Origin: Dyadobacter sp.
Lineage (GTDB): Bacteria > Bacteroidota > Bacteroidia > Cytophagales > Spirosomataceae
NCBI RefSeq assembly: GCF_017744695.1
Contig: NZ_JAGIAS010000005.1
Coordinates: 310,001 to 374,000 of the forward strand
DNA length: 64,000 nucleotides
Direction: 5' to 3'
Shown here: positions 8,379-16,599 of the stretch, one piece after another
How positions within the stretch are numbered: position 1 is the stretch's first letter
Layout of the letters: each line of letters starts with the position of its first letter
The notes under the pieces: model-generated
Seen by the model: the letters and a program-made list of their open reading frames with translations, nothing else
What the model was told of the DNA's origin: nothing
Databases searched by the model: none
Translations under genes and position numbers: made by a program

Positions 8379-9091
8379 AAAACTCCGTACTGCATCCCGC
8401 AGCGTCGCGCTTTTACGCCGACCATGGATGGCTCGAAAGCGCACAGACTTTCAGTTTTCACGGAAATTATGATCCTCAACGCATCCAGTTCGGTGCGTTG
8501 AGGGTTTTGAACGACGATACCGTTAACGGCGGCAAAGGTTTCGGGCGGCACCCTCACGATAATATGGAGATCATCTCGATCCCGCTGGAAGGTACGCTGG
8601 AACATCAGGACAGCCTGGGGAATGTGGCGGTGATCCGTCGGGGAGAAATTCAGGCGATGAGCGCCGGTACCGGTGTTTACCATACCGAATTTAACAAAGA
8701 CCCCGACGAGCCTGTTACGTTTCTTCAAATATGGTTGTATCCCAACAAGCTGAACGTGGCGCCGCGTTACGACCAGATGGAGTATGCCTCCGGCGACCGG
8801 CACAACCGTTTCCAGCAAATCTTGTCACCCAATCCTGATGACGACGGCGTGTGGGTCAACCAGGATGCCTGGTTTCACCTGGCGGAGCTGGATGAAGGTT
8901 TTGAAACCGTATACCAATTGAAAAAGGAGGGAAACGGTGTGTACGTGTTTTTAATCGATGGGAAAATCGAAGTGAACGGGCAGTTACTTTCGAGACGTGA
9001 CGGTTATGGGTTCTGGCCGGACGCTCCGGTCGCGGTGAAGGCGGTCGGGAAAAGCTCTTTGCTCGTGATCGAGGTTCCTGAGAAGTGGTAG
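8375..9091 (+). CDS. Pirin family protein
   Basis: A 238-residue bicupin of the pirin family. The N-terminal cupin holds the metal ligands in GRHPHDNMEI (about residue 61) and the later GTGVYHTEFN (about 105). The C-terminal cupin carries the usual QDAWFHLAEL block. Some pirins, such as E. coli YhhW, have quercetin 2,3-dioxygenase activity; others bind regulators, so the role here is open. It overlaps the upstream hydrolase by 4 nt, which places it firmly in the dioxygenase cluster. Confidence 0.88.
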   Translation: MKNSVLHPAASRFYADHGWLESAQTFSFHGNYDPQRIQFGALRVLNDDTVNGGKGFGRHPHDNMEIISIPLEGTLEHQDSLGNVAVIRRGEIQAMSAGTGVYHTEFNKDPDEPVTFLQIWLYPNKLNVAPRYDQMEYASGDRHNRFQQILSPNPDDDGVWVNQDAWFHLAELDEGFETVYQLKKEGNGVYVFLIDGKIEVNGQLLSRRDGYGFWPDAPVAVKAVGKSSLLVIEVPEKW

Positions 9092-9117
9092 AATATGAAC
9101 TTGAATTGATCGGTAAT

Positions 9118-9423
9118 ATGTCGAAAATCAATATTCTGGCAGTGGCCAACCATCCCGAGATCCTGGAAACGATTATCCGGTTGATCAACCAGAACGAGCT
9201 CTGGCACGGGATACCTGCCGGTTCTTTGGAGGAAGCGGAGGAAGTACTTCGTTTAAATTCGGTCGATTTAGTACTTTTGGGAGTCGGCGTAGATGAGGAG
9301 ACTGGCGAGCAGATTACATCGCTTTGCCAAACCATCGATCCGCGAATCGTCTGCTTGCGCCATTTCGGAGGCGGCAGCGGTCTATTATATTCTGAGATCC
9401 GGCATGCATTGGCTGGTGGTTAA
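9118..9423 (+). CDS. Pseudo-receiver-like small protein
   Basis: About 101 residues from the chosen Met (MSKINILAV), 26 nt after the pirin stop; the open frame could also start at 9085, overlapping pirin. It reads like a response-regulator receiver fold (ILAVANHPEILETIIRLI, then SVDLVLLGVGV), but the acidic pocket is absent: the first strand ends in ANH instead of DD, and the phospho-acceptor position after LVLL is Gly instead of Asp. It would therefore not be phosphorylated in the usual way. I do not recognise a named family; a signalling or partner-binding role is inference. Confidence 0.6.
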   Translation: MSKINILAVANHPEILETIIRLINQNELWHGIPAGSLEEAEEVLRLNSVDLVLLGVGVDEETGEQITSLCQTIDPRIVCLRHFGGGSGLLYSEIRHALAGG

Positions 9424-9480
9424 CCGTTTGCGGCTGGCCGCCGGTAGCCAACCGCCGGTAGCCAACCCATTAACCTGATT

Positions 9481-10059
9481 ATGTTTGAAAAGATTAACAG
9501 CTATGCACTGAGGTGCTTGCCATTCACCCCACAAGACCTCGAATATTTCGATTCATTACTCCAGTTTAAAACCTATTCCAAAAAAACTTTCCTCTTGCAA
9601 CAGGGGGAAGTTTGTCAGTTTGAGGCCTATATTCTCAAAGGCTGTATCCGTACCTATTTTATCGACAGTGCCGGAGCGGAGGTTACGCTGCAATTTGCAG
9701 TGGAGGACTGGTGGGTAAGCGACATTACCAGCTTCCACAACCAAACCCCGAGCCACGTTTACATCGAAACACTGGAAGACTGCGAAGTGCTCATCCTTAC
9801 TCCCGAAACCAAGGAGAAACTGTTAGCGAATGTCCCCGGTTTTGAACGGATGTTCCGGCTGATGGTGCAGCGCAACCTCGCACAAACGCAAGAGCGGCTG
9901 TTCAGGACTATTTCTACCAGTGCGGTTGAGAAGTACCTCGATTTTCTGGCCAGGTATCCCGCTATTCCCCAGCGCGTTCCGCAGCATTACATCGCGTCAT
10001 ACCTCGGCTTTTCTCCTGAATTTCTCAGTAAGGTAAGGAGGAAACTGAGCGAAAAATAG
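9481..10059 (+). CDS. Crp/Fnr-family regulator
   Basis: A 192-residue regulator with an N-terminal cyclic-nucleotide-binding beta-barrel (about 25-115; FLLQQGEVCQFEAYILKGCI and FAVEDWWVSDI) and a C-terminal HTH (VPQHYIASYLGFSPEFLSKV). The PGE/R-A phosphate-binding cassette of true CRP is not evident, as is common in Bacteroidota members, so cAMP binding is doubtful. It is 57 nt downstream of the pseudo-receiver gene, across a tandem 14-nt repeat (CCGCCGGTAGCCAA twice). It may control the quinone-stress cluster (inference from position). Confidence 0.85.
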   Translation: MFEKINSYALRCLPFTPQDLEYFDSLLQFKTYSKKTFLLQQGEVCQFEAYILKGCIRTYFIDSAGAEVTLQFAVEDWWVSDITSFHNQTPSHVYIETLEDCEVLILTPETKEKLLANVPGFERMFRLMVQRNLAQTQERLFRTISTSAVEKYLDFLARYPAIPQRVPQHYIASYLGFSPEFLSKVRRKLSEK

Positions 10060-10203
10060 CTTACCGGGCCAGGTAAGCGGCTGATTGCCTGCATATACGG
10101 CGCAAAAACATCCACAAATCACAGCATTGATGCCGCCTGGCTGCGCGAGAGTGGTTTGGAACAATAGTTTTTGTAAATGCCGCATCACTAATCATGCATA
10201 ATC

Positions 10204-10665
10204 ATGGCAAATGCAGCAATTATAGAAACACTCAATGACCTGATCCTGATCAACAACGACCGCATCGTAGGCTACGAAAAGGCCTATGACGAAACGGACA
10301 CCAGCGATACCGACCTTCGTTCGGTTTACAACAGCCTTGCAAACCATAGCCGCGACAATGTGGTTGAATTAAGCAGCGAGGTTACCGCATTGGGTGGTGA
10401 ACCCGCTACGGGTACTATGGTATCTGGCAAGTTGTACCGGGTTTGGATGGATGTCCGCTCCGCATTCAGCAGCGATAGCCGCAAAACTTCACTGGAAAAT
10501 TCGGAATTCGGGGAGGATGCGGCGCAGAAAGCGTATAACTCGGCCCTTGAATCGGATGAGCTGACACCTGAGCTCCGGGCACTGATCACACGTCAGAAAG
10601 CCACGCTGAAAAGCGGTCACGACACGATCAAGCGGCTCCGCGATGCGGAAAACGCTTATCATTAA
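10204..10665 (+). CDS. DUF2383 / PA2169-type four-helix-bundle protein
   Basis: A 153-residue all-helical protein resembling the DUF2383 family of ferritin-like four-helix proteins, with the typical start (IIETLNDLILINNDRIVGYEKA), a central VWMDVRSAF and a late ALITRQKATLKSGHDTIKRLRD. Members are often stress-induced; the molecular function is unknown. Length is normal. It is followed 26 nt later by a strong intrinsic terminator. Confidence 0.85.
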   Translation: MANAAIIETLNDLILINNDRIVGYEKAYDETDTSDTDLRSVYNSLANHSRDNVVELSSEVTALGGEPATGTMVSGKLYRVWMDVRSAFSSDSRKTSLENSEFGEDAAQKAYNSALESDELTPELRALITRQKATLKSGHDTIKRLRDAENAYH

Positions 10666-10691
10666 CATCAGATTACAGTTCATCAGCAAAC

Positions 10692-10722
10692 AAAAGGGGC
10701 CGGTTATTCCGGCCTCTTTTTT
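10692..10722 (+). terminator. Intrinsic terminator of the DUF2383 gene
   Basis: A GC-rich stem (AAAAGGGGCCGG / CCGGCCTCTTTT, one G-U pair) with a 5-nt loop is followed by T residues. It sits between convergent genes and has four T on the other strand as well, so it may work in both directions. Confidence 0.85.
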
Positions 10723-10732
10723 AGTTTTTACG

Positions 10733-11020
10733 CTATGGCTTCCCGACTTTATCGTCATGCTTCTTCTGCGTCGAATCGGCATTCAGATTGGATTGGTTAC
10801 TGGGATAGCCAAGTGAATCGTCCTGGCTATCAGCGCCAACACCGATGTCTTTCCGGCTTTCCGCGCCGCTGCTGTCGTTTGGCGTCGTTTCCGACCGGCT
10901 CCCGGAGCCTTCTACGGTCGTTTCGCGGTTATTGGTCGAATCGCACGATGACAGCAGCATGGCGGCACCGAAGCTGAGCATTAAAAATCTGGCTTTGAAT
11001 CGGTTCATAAGGATCTTCAT
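10733..11020 (-). CDS. Small hypothetical lipoprotein
   Basis: A 95-residue protein from the Met at 11020, chosen because it gives a compact lipoprotein signal: basic MKILMNRFKAR, a hydrophobic stretch and the lipobox LLSSC at about residues 20-24. The mature part is short, polar and rich in Ser, Asp, Asn and Gly with no recognisable domain (low complexity). A later Met at 11008 is an alternative start. It is probably anchored in a membrane. It is last in a run of minus-strand genes and ends by the shared terminator. Confidence 0.6.
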   Translation of the reverse strand: MKILMNRFKARFLMLSFGAAMLLSSCDSTNNRETTVEGSGSRSETTPNDSSGAESRKDIGVGADSQDDSLGYPSNQSNLNADSTQKKHDDKVGKP

Positions 11021-11058
11021 TTGTTGATTGGTGCTGCCCTTCACAAAAATGATACCCG

Positions 11059-11307
11059 TTATGCGCGGCCTTTTGCATCCCAATGATCTTTGAGCAATGT
11101 GCCCGATGGATCGCGGACCATTACTCGCGCGAATCGTTCGCCGACGATACGGCCTTGCGCATTACGGCTGCCGATGAAAAGCATGGTGGGATTCCCATCG
11201 GCGTCAGTGCGGAAAGTCAGGTCGTATCTCCCGAATTTTTTGTCGATCGTGCTTTCCGGCTCGTAGCGTCTGGAAAGCTCTTTCAATAGTTTGTCGCCAA
11301 TCTTCAT
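11059..11307 (-). CDS. Hypothetical 82-residue protein
   Basis: I do not recognise this protein. It is 82 residues, soluble, highly charged, and appears as a compact beta-rich domain (KFGRYDLTFRTDADGNPTML, then GERFARVMVRDPSG). The start (MKIGDKLLKEL) follows a normal gap after the cupin gene, and the gene lies 38 nt upstream of the small lipoprotein on the same strand. Regular reading frame and good packing in the strand support it as real. Confidence 0.55.
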   Translation of the reverse strand: MKIGDKLLKELSRRYEPESTIDKKFGRYDLTFRTDADGNPTMLFIGSRNAQGRIVGERFARVMVRDPSGTLLKDHWDAKGRA

Positions 11308-11382
11308 GATTGCTCGCTGGTTACGGGTATCTCCGACAGAGTAAGCTCGGCGATCGGAAAAGGTCTGCCAGGCGCCCCCGTA

Positions 11383-11775
11383 TTATTCCTTATAGGTTGT
11401 GATGAGTATTTCCGAATCCGCCAACGCCGTGATCGAATGTGCCAGATGGGCATGGAACGACATCATTTGGCCGGTTGTGGTGTAAAATACCCGGCCTTCC
11501 GTTTCCACTTTCAGTTCCCCTGCCAGCACCTGGAATGTGAGGCATTCGTCAATCGAATGGTCGTTGACCATCGCGCCCGATTTCAGAATGGCGACGACAA
11601 TCGTGATTTTGTCTGATTTGTAGACAGTAATTGCATTCCGGTCATTCTTTGCCCATGATTTTTCCGATCTGAGCTGTTCAAGGTAGGTAGGAATATCGCT
11701 GAACACATATGGCGCATCCAGGATACGGTCTCCCTCAGGGCGGTTTCCGGTCGAGTGATTGGATTTGATTTCCAT
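11383..11775 (-). CDS. Cupin-fold protein
   Basis: A 130-residue protein from the Met at 11775 (MEIKSNHST); the frame extends nine codons further to 11802. The second half has a single cupin barrel pattern (AILKSGAMVNDHSIDECLTFQVLAGEL and a late SFHAHLAHSITAL) with several His residues that could bind a metal. No signal peptide. The substrate is unknown. Codon use and context match the neighbouring minus-strand genes. Confidence 0.65.
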   Translation of the reverse strand: MEIKSNHSTGNRPEGDRILDAPYVFSDIPTYLEQLRSEKSWAKNDRNAITVYKSDKITIVVAILKSGAMVNDHSIDECLTFQVLAGELKVETEGRVFYTTTGQMMSFHAHLAHSITALADSEILITTYKE

Positions 11776-12075
11776 TGATATGCTGAATAAGGTGTTGATC
11801 AATAGGTTTTAGGACGCAGGAAAATCATGCCATTATGATATTAATAATTATTTTAATAAATTTTATAAAAAAATCCTGTTAAAGCAACCCTTCGTCCTAC
11901 TTCGCCCGGGAGCGGAATCGCCTCACCTGAATTGCTTTTTACCGTGAAATATTTGGCTCAAACGAATGACTTTTGCCTTTTGATCACAAGATCGACCGTT
12001 GAATAAATGAAATGGTACTTTTTTTAGAGTTATTCCATTATTTTTGGGCATCACACTCTTAACTAAAATTTAGCT
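11776..12075. other. AT-rich intergenic region
   Basis: About 300 nt between divergent genes. The stretch 11835-11880 is strongly AT-rich, the sort of sequence found in promoter regions. The only element I can support is the -7 box at 12039. No ORF, repeat or RNA gene was seen. Confidence 0.5.
12039..12046 (+). promoter_or_regulatory. Bacteroidota -7 element TATTTTTG
   Basis: TATTTTTG matches TAnnTTTG and lies 29 nt before the GTG start at 12076, a normal distance. No good -33 box was found; the upstream part is a T-run. Confidence 0.4.
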
Positions 12076-12447
12076 GTGGAATTTAATAACAGGGAAATCG
12101 GCGCTACACTTATTCTGGTCTGCATGGTAGCTTTTTGGACTTTATCGTCTATTCGCAGGCGGATCGCGGAAGAGAGAAAGAAGAAGATTCTCAAACAAGG
12201 CGTTCAGGCGAACGCTACCGTTCTAGCCATCCGGCCGACGGGCGAATACCTCAACAACCTGCCCGAGTTTCAGGTGCAGGTGCAGGTACAATCAAAGGCC
12301 GGTAATGATTTTGTAACGGAGATGAGGGAGGTCCTTCCTTTTGCCAAATATGACTCCCTCCGCAAAGGCACGCAAGTACTCGTTAAATATGATCCCGAAT
12401 ATTACAAAAGAGCGATTTTCCTGCAAATGGCAGAGACGCTGATTTAA
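12076..12447 (+). CDS. Membrane-anchored DUF3592-like protein
   Basis: A 123-residue protein with one N-terminal transmembrane helix (about 9-24, GATLILVCMVAFWTLSSI), a basic juxtamembrane helix and a small beta domain (ANATVLAIRPTG, EFQVQVQV, GTQVLVKYDPEY) that resembles the DUF3592 type. GTG at 12076 is used because it keeps the whole membrane helix. Function unknown. It is followed by a strong terminator and stands alone. Confidence 0.65.
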   Translation: MEFNNREIGATLILVCMVAFWTLSSIRRRIAEERKKKILKQGVQANATVLAIRPTGEYLNNLPEFQVQVQVQSKAGNDFVTEMREVLPFAKYDSLRKGTQVLVKYDPEYYKRAIFLQMAETLI

Positions 12448-12472
12448 TTTCTGGTCTACACCGACTTTTCAT

Positions 12473-12494
12473 AAGGGCCCGCGGGCCCTTTTTC
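12473..12494 (+). terminator. Intrinsic terminator
   Basis: A perfect 18-nt palindrome, AAGGGCCCGCGGGCCCTT, followed by TTT-C-TTT, 25 nt after the stop codon at 12447. Confidence 0.85.
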
Positions 12495-12597
12495 TTTGCC
12501 TCCTTATCAGTTGGACATTTCTACAAGCATGGTTAAGGCCTTTGGCATAGTCTGTTAGATTTTCATCCAGGATTTGATCGCCTACTTTCAGTTGTCA

Positions 12598-12660
12598 GAA
12601 ATCCAACAAAAAGAGGGTGTCTCAATTCAAAGATGAGACACCCTCTTTTTGTTGGATTTC
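12598..12660. repeat. 27-bp perfect inverted repeat, probable bidirectional terminator
   Basis: Arms 12598-12624 and 12634-12660 are perfect reverse complements of 27 nt with a 9-nt loop; the stem has GAGGGTGTCTCA near the loop and a run of A/T further out. It lies between convergent genes. It can terminate transcription both ways, or be a small mobile or IS-derived remnant; no transposase is nearby. Confidence 0.75.
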
Positions 12661-12720
12661 GAAAATTATTTGGCCTTCAACCTTATCCGACTTACTCAGT
12701 TGTTTTTGGTTTGAATCGCC

Positions 12721-13164
12721 TTATCGTTGACGATAGTAGATATCTACGGTATCATTTGCAGGATTGTAATCTCCGTTCATTAACTGACTGGTTATGAGTG
12801 GAGTCTCGGCAGACCCTGTAAGAATAAATCTAATAGACTTGATTCCTCCATCCGAAACAGATCGGAAGTAGTACTTGCGCTCTTTCGTGTCCGCTGAATA
12901 CTGCTCTAAATTTGCCAAAGACGCTATAATGTTGCCATTACGCCTTATCACTAATGAATCCGAAACATTTCTTAACGTTTGCGTGGTGTCGGTGATGACT
13001 GATCCAGTTTTCTTATTAACTATCTTGACAGTTGTACAGACATCGCAAGGAGGAAAAACGCGATCAAATAATTCAAATTCATCTTTCCGACAACCATCAC
13101 AACTGATTAACGAAGTAAATTCGGCGACAAATGCCAATGTTAAAGATACACGTATAACTTTCAT
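12721..13164 (-). CDS. Small exported lipoprotein, possible C10-protease partner
   Basis: A 147-residue protein with a signal peptide ending in a lipobox-like SLISC at about residues 18-22, then CDGCRKDE. The mature part is beta-rich (TVKIVNKKTGSVITDT, KYYFRSVSDGG, SIRFILTG) with no domain I recognise. The gene starts 11 nt after the stop of the C10 peptidase gene, on the same strand, so the two form an operon. In Bacteroides fragilis, C10 proteases are encoded beside small inhibitors; whether this is one is inference. The region is more AT-rich than the flanks. Confidence 0.6.
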   Translation of the reverse strand: MKVIRVSLTLAFVAEFTSLISCDGCRKDEFELFDRVFPPCDVCTTVKIVNKKTGSVITDTTQTLRNVSDSLVIRRNGNIIASLANLEQYSADTKERKYYFRSVSDGGIKSIRFILTGSAETPLITSQLMNGDYNPANDTVDIYYRQR

Positions 13165-13175
13165 AGTAGTCGAGT

Positions 13176-14513
13176 CTATGGTCTAAAACCGTAGGTTGCA
13201 TGCAGGTACGATCGGTAATTTAGCGCACTACCAAAGAAATTTCCCAACGCATAGTAGTTGTTATCGCTACCGTACCAGCCCCAATTTATATGATACAACT
13301 TTACCCATGTTTCGATGCACTGAGCGTAAGGGTCTTCTGGCTCGACGTAATGTTTCCAAGTATCAATACCATCGACAACCCAAATATGAAATTTCCCAAT
13401 ATCATCGGTTCCCTTCGTACCATCTATAATAGCTGGATACCCATACGTTAACTCGGAAAGTGCATGATTTTCATATGTGTCCCAGGTTACTCTTGTCCCC
13501 GGATTTGAGTAGCCAGTATAGAAAAAAGCGTTTTTGATCTCAGTCCTATATGTTAACGTGGCACAATCTAAAAAAGTGTAGTCAGAGTTTGCCCAGTAAC
13601 CCGCCTCTTTAATCAAAGCAGAAATTTGCATGTCTTGTGTATTACTGCTGGCACAACTATAACTTGTGAGATTGTAAAATGGATAATTTAGTGTTTGAGC
13701 TCCAAGTGGGTTGAACATAGACAAACTGGTTGGTTTTCTAAGATTGGTTGCGTTCCATACTTGTGCAATCGCCACAGGGCCACATCCTGCCGCTGCCTTG
13801 TTACAATCGACTGCTTTTGCGCAGCCCCGGCTGGGACAGTATCTATTGTAGCCTGAGCCTTGTCCCCATTGTGTTTGCAAAATCGGCTGTACAAAAGCAT
13901 CCCAATCGTCAGCGCAATTTCTTCCAGGAGGAAGTTGTGGGTCAGGTTCCCCGCTTATCCGGCCCGCTTTGATGTCGGCTCTTTTTTCGAAATCTTTCCA
14001 TAGAGCTTCTATGTCTTTTTCGGGTTTATTCAGTTGCTGTTTTCCTTGCCTGGCCTGATCTTTGACATGACTTAACCAAATTTGGATGCCAGGATTATCC
14101 AGATGAAATGAGCCAGTGTCTCCCCTAGCGAATATAGGAGTCATTCGTCTATCCGCGGAAATAATCATAAAACCCCTGTCCTCTTTGTTTTCTCCCTCGT
14201 ATTCGATTAAGTGCATCAAATCAGTTCCATCGTCATCCTTAAATGTTTGCTTTCTTTTAATTTTTTTGGGTTTGTTGTTGGATGGCCGTTGATCGTCGCT
14301 TGGGCCAGTTGTGCGCAGACTTCTTTCTTTGATAGCGCTGTTGTTCAAATCCATGTAGCTATCAGCAACTTCCAGCGCTCTGGATATGTCTACCGTCAAT
14401 GATCGATCAGGTTCTGAATTTGCTGGATAAAGTTCTTTATATTCCTGTTGACACTGAAAAATACAAATACTTAGAAGGGCGAGAAAGACTGGTCGTATTA
14501 ATTGTTTTTTCAT
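13176..14513 (-). CDS. Peptidase C10 (streptopain-like) cysteine protease
   Basis: A 445-residue exported preproprotease. The N terminus is a signal sequence with Cys at 17 and 21, perhaps a lipoprotein, although the lipobox is not standard. A Spi-like propeptide covers about 35-170. The catalytic Cys is Cys244 in AAGCGPVAIAQV and the catalytic His is His376 in GKFHIWVVDG, both in the pattern of SpeB/interpain enzymes; a Trp-rich INWGWYG follows near 420. Such enzymes are secreted, self-processing endopeptidases. The gene is lower in GC than its neighbours and is followed by a small exported protein, suggesting an acquired two-gene module. Confidence 0.87.
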   Translation of the reverse strand: MKKQLIRPVFLALLSICIFQCQQEYKELYPANSEPDRSLTVDISRALEVADSYMDLNNSAIKERSLRTTGPSDDQRPSNNKPKKIKRKQTFKDDDGTDLMHLIEYEGENKEDRGFMIISADRRMTPIFARGDTGSFHLDNPGIQIWLSHVKDQARQGKQQLNKPEKDIEALWKDFEKRADIKAGRISGEPDPQLPPGRNCADDWDAFVQPILQTQWGQGSGYNRYCPSRGCAKAVDCNKAAAGCGPVAIAQVWNATNLRKPTSLSMFNPLGAQTLNYPFYNLTSYSCASSNTQDMQISALIKEAGYWANSDYTFLDCATLTYRTEIKNAFFYTGYSNPGTRVTWDTYENHALSELTYGYPAIIDGTKGTDDIGKFHIWVVDGIDTWKHYVEPEDPYAQCIETWVKLYHINWGWYGSDNNYYALGNFFGSALNYRSYLHATYGFRP

Positions 14514-15135
14514 GGTTATTAAATAAAAAGATGAAAAATAGTTAAAAGCTTAGGGGATTATTTTACGGGATATTCTCATTTCAAAATATTTTCAACCGCA
14601 CAACGGACTTTTGTGCACTAGAAAATAATGCACTTGATTTCATTAAACAGCAAAAATATTTTATTGAATTGGGCTACTTTGTGAGTTGACCGTCATGCGG
14701 TGAAGAAAGAAATGGAGGAATGTTCAATCAGGATAGTCAAAAATTTACATCTTCGAGTGCACTCAAAGATTCCATGAGTATAAAATGGGAGGAGGGGGGG
14801 GCTTTAATGAAACGATTAATTTGCAAGCCTCCCTACCCATATGAATTAAATGCCAGCCAGTAGCTTGGCTCAGAACAAAAAATAAAGTGTGTGTACAGCG
14901 CTTTACGAATTGGTGTGTGTAATTGACCTTGGGGTGTGTAGTTGATTCAGGCTGACAGGTACAAATCAAACACCTAAAATTCTTCCTCCCAAAGTTGTTG
15001 AATGACAGGCCGGGCTGAATGATCAATCGGTAAATCGCAACCTGATTAGCCCGTTTTTGACGACTTTATGTTATTGTTAAGGGTATTTTCGGAAGCTCGT
15101 CCGGTGGTACCTTTACAATCTCAAAAAGATCTTCC
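14514..15135. other. 622-nt gene-free region
   Basis: An AT-rich stretch between two divergent genes. It holds a G8 run at 14794-14801, a perfect 10-nt palindrome GAGTGCACTC at 14754-14763 and two GTGTGTA repeats near 14915-14940. A weak -7-like TACCTTTA lies at about 15108, 22 nt before the glycerophosphodiesterase. An 87-codon minus-strand frame here has no protein-like features. I see no gene. Confidence 0.5.
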
Positions 15136-15939
15136 ATGAAGCAACTTTTTTCGCTGATACTTGCCTTTGTTCCGATAATGTACGCTGCCGACGTATACGG
15201 CCAGGGTAAGACGATTCGTCTGATAGCCCACCGGGGTGGGGTAGTGGACAGCACTTTTACGGAAAATGGGCTGCCGGCTTTGAAGGAGGCAGTCAGGCAG
15301 GACTACAAAATGGTCGAAACCGATATGCGCGTAACGGCCGACGGTGTTTTAATCGCCAACCACGATGCTGATTTCAAACGGTTTTATGGCGATCCGCGTA
15401 AAGTGACGGAGACGAAATGGACGGAGGCCCGCGCATTAACCAGTAAGCTGGATGGCAACCATCCAATGCTCCTCGACGACGTGTTCAGATTTTGTGCTGA
15501 AAATAAAATGGCCGTCATGCTGGATAACAAGATCGCCGGAATGGATTCCTTGCTCTTCTCCGGGCTGATCGGGATGCTGGATCGGTACCACCTGCGGGAG
15601 ACGGCTATCATGATCGGCACCGACGAGTCCACCGGATTTTTTACTGGCAAAGTGCGGCTAAGCTGTTCCAGAAAGCAGTTGGAAGAAAATATGAAAAAGC
15701 CCGGCTACTCGCCAGATCACTATTACCTGTTCGAAAGGCCGGCCAGTCTCACGCACGAGGACGTATCGTGGGCGCGCCAGCATGATATCCGCGTGGTGGC
15801 AGCGATCAATAAATACCATTACCGACAATCGGCGAACATGATGGCCGATGCCAAAAAGGATTGCGAGCGCATGCTCGAATACGGCGTAACCGAGTTTCAG
15901 ATCGATTCGGAGTTCAGGCAATTCCTGCTGAAAAAATAA
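15136..15939 (+). CDS. Secreted glycerophosphodiester phosphodiesterase
   Basis: A 267-residue GDPD-family enzyme with a Sec signal peptide (about 1-23, ending YGQG). Catalytic signature: His32-Arg33 in LIAHRGG, the metal pair Glu61/Asp63 in VETDMRVTADG, and His76 in IANHDADF; ENG near 43 matches the family ENT/ENS block. Expected reaction: hydrolysis of glycerophosphodiesters to glycerol-3-phosphate and an alcohol in the periplasm, for phosphate or glycerol scavenging. Located before the ECF sigma gene, 85 nt apart; co-transcription is uncertain. Confidence 0.9.
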   Translation: MKQLFSLILAFVPIMYAADVYGQGKTIRLIAHRGGVVDSTFTENGLPALKEAVRQDYKMVETDMRVTADGVLIANHDADFKRFYGDPRKVTETKWTEARALTSKLDGNHPMLLDDVFRFCAENKMAVMLDNKIAGMDSLLFSGLIGMLDRYHLRETAIMIGTDESTGFFTGKVRLSCSRKQLEENMKKPGYSPDHYYLFERPASLTHEDVSWARQHDIRVVAAINKYHYRQSANMMADAKKDCERMLEYGVTEFQIDSEFRQFLLKK

Positions 15940-16024
15940 TTTTTCTAAAAAAGTGACCCACCGTTTTAGGGGTTGGCGGAAGTTGTTTGACTATACATAC
16001 AGATCCGAGTAAAGGAGCACCCTC

Positions 16025-16579
16025 ATGACTAAATTTCTAACCGACGAACAGCTGGTGAAGCAGCTCCGCGAAGGCAACAAGCGTGCTTTCGGGGAGATCT
16101 ACGACCGTTACTGGTATAAGCTGTTCTGCATTTCCTATCATCAGGTAGGGTCGCGGGAGGAATCGGAGGAGCTGGTGCATGATATATTCGAGAGCCTGTG
16201 GAACAAGCGGTCGGATACCGAAATCCGGAACCTGGCGACGTACCTGGTGATCGCGATGAAATACCGGGTGACGAATTTTATCAAATCACAGATCACCTGG
16301 CGACGGTATCAGGAATATCTGATCCTGAACAAAATCCAGGAAACCTATTCGACAGACGAGATCGTGCAGTTTTCGGATCTTTCACGCGCGGTGGATGAGG
16401 TCATGCGTAAGCTGCCGGAAAAGACCAGCCGGGTGTTCCAGCTGAGCCGGTTTGAAAACCGGCCGGTGAAAGACATCGCCGAGGAGTTGAATATCTCCGA
16501 GAAAGCCGTGGAGTACCATATTACTAAATCATTGAAAGCATTGAGAGAAAATCTCTGGATGTATTATTCCAGCAACTAA
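16025..16579 (+). CDS. ECF RNA polymerase sigma factor (Bacteroidota expansion type)
   Basis: A 184-residue ECF sigma factor. Region 2 lies at about 10-75 (KQLREGNKRAFGEIYDRYW, then ELVHDIFESLWN), region 4 at about 120-175 (LPEKTSRVFQLSRFENRPVKDIAEELNISEKAVEYHI). It is followed 20 nt later by a FecR-type anti-sigma factor and then by SusC/SusD, the standard cell-surface signalling order: SusC bound to ligand signals through FecR to release the sigma factor, which then transcribes susCD. Confidence 0.93.
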   Translation: MTKFLTDEQLVKQLREGNKRAFGEIYDRYWYKLFCISYHQVGSREESEELVHDIFESLWNKRSDTEIRNLATYLVIAMKYRVTNFIKSQITWRRYQEYLILNKIQETYSTDEIVQFSDLSRAVDEVMRKLPEKTSRVFQLSRFENRPVKDIAEELNISEKAVEYHITKSLKALRENLWMYYSSN

Positions 16580-16599
16580 ACCTATACACGCCTCCGCAA

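Noticed and set aside
14794..14801. G8 homopolymer as a phase-variation switch
   Set aside because: It lies more than 280 nt from the nearest gene and outside any coding frame; no evidence for a regulated promoter around it.
14763..15026. 87-codon minus-strand frame in the 622-nt gap
   Set aside because: Contains a proline run from the G8 tract and no recognisable domain; AT-rich intergenic composition.
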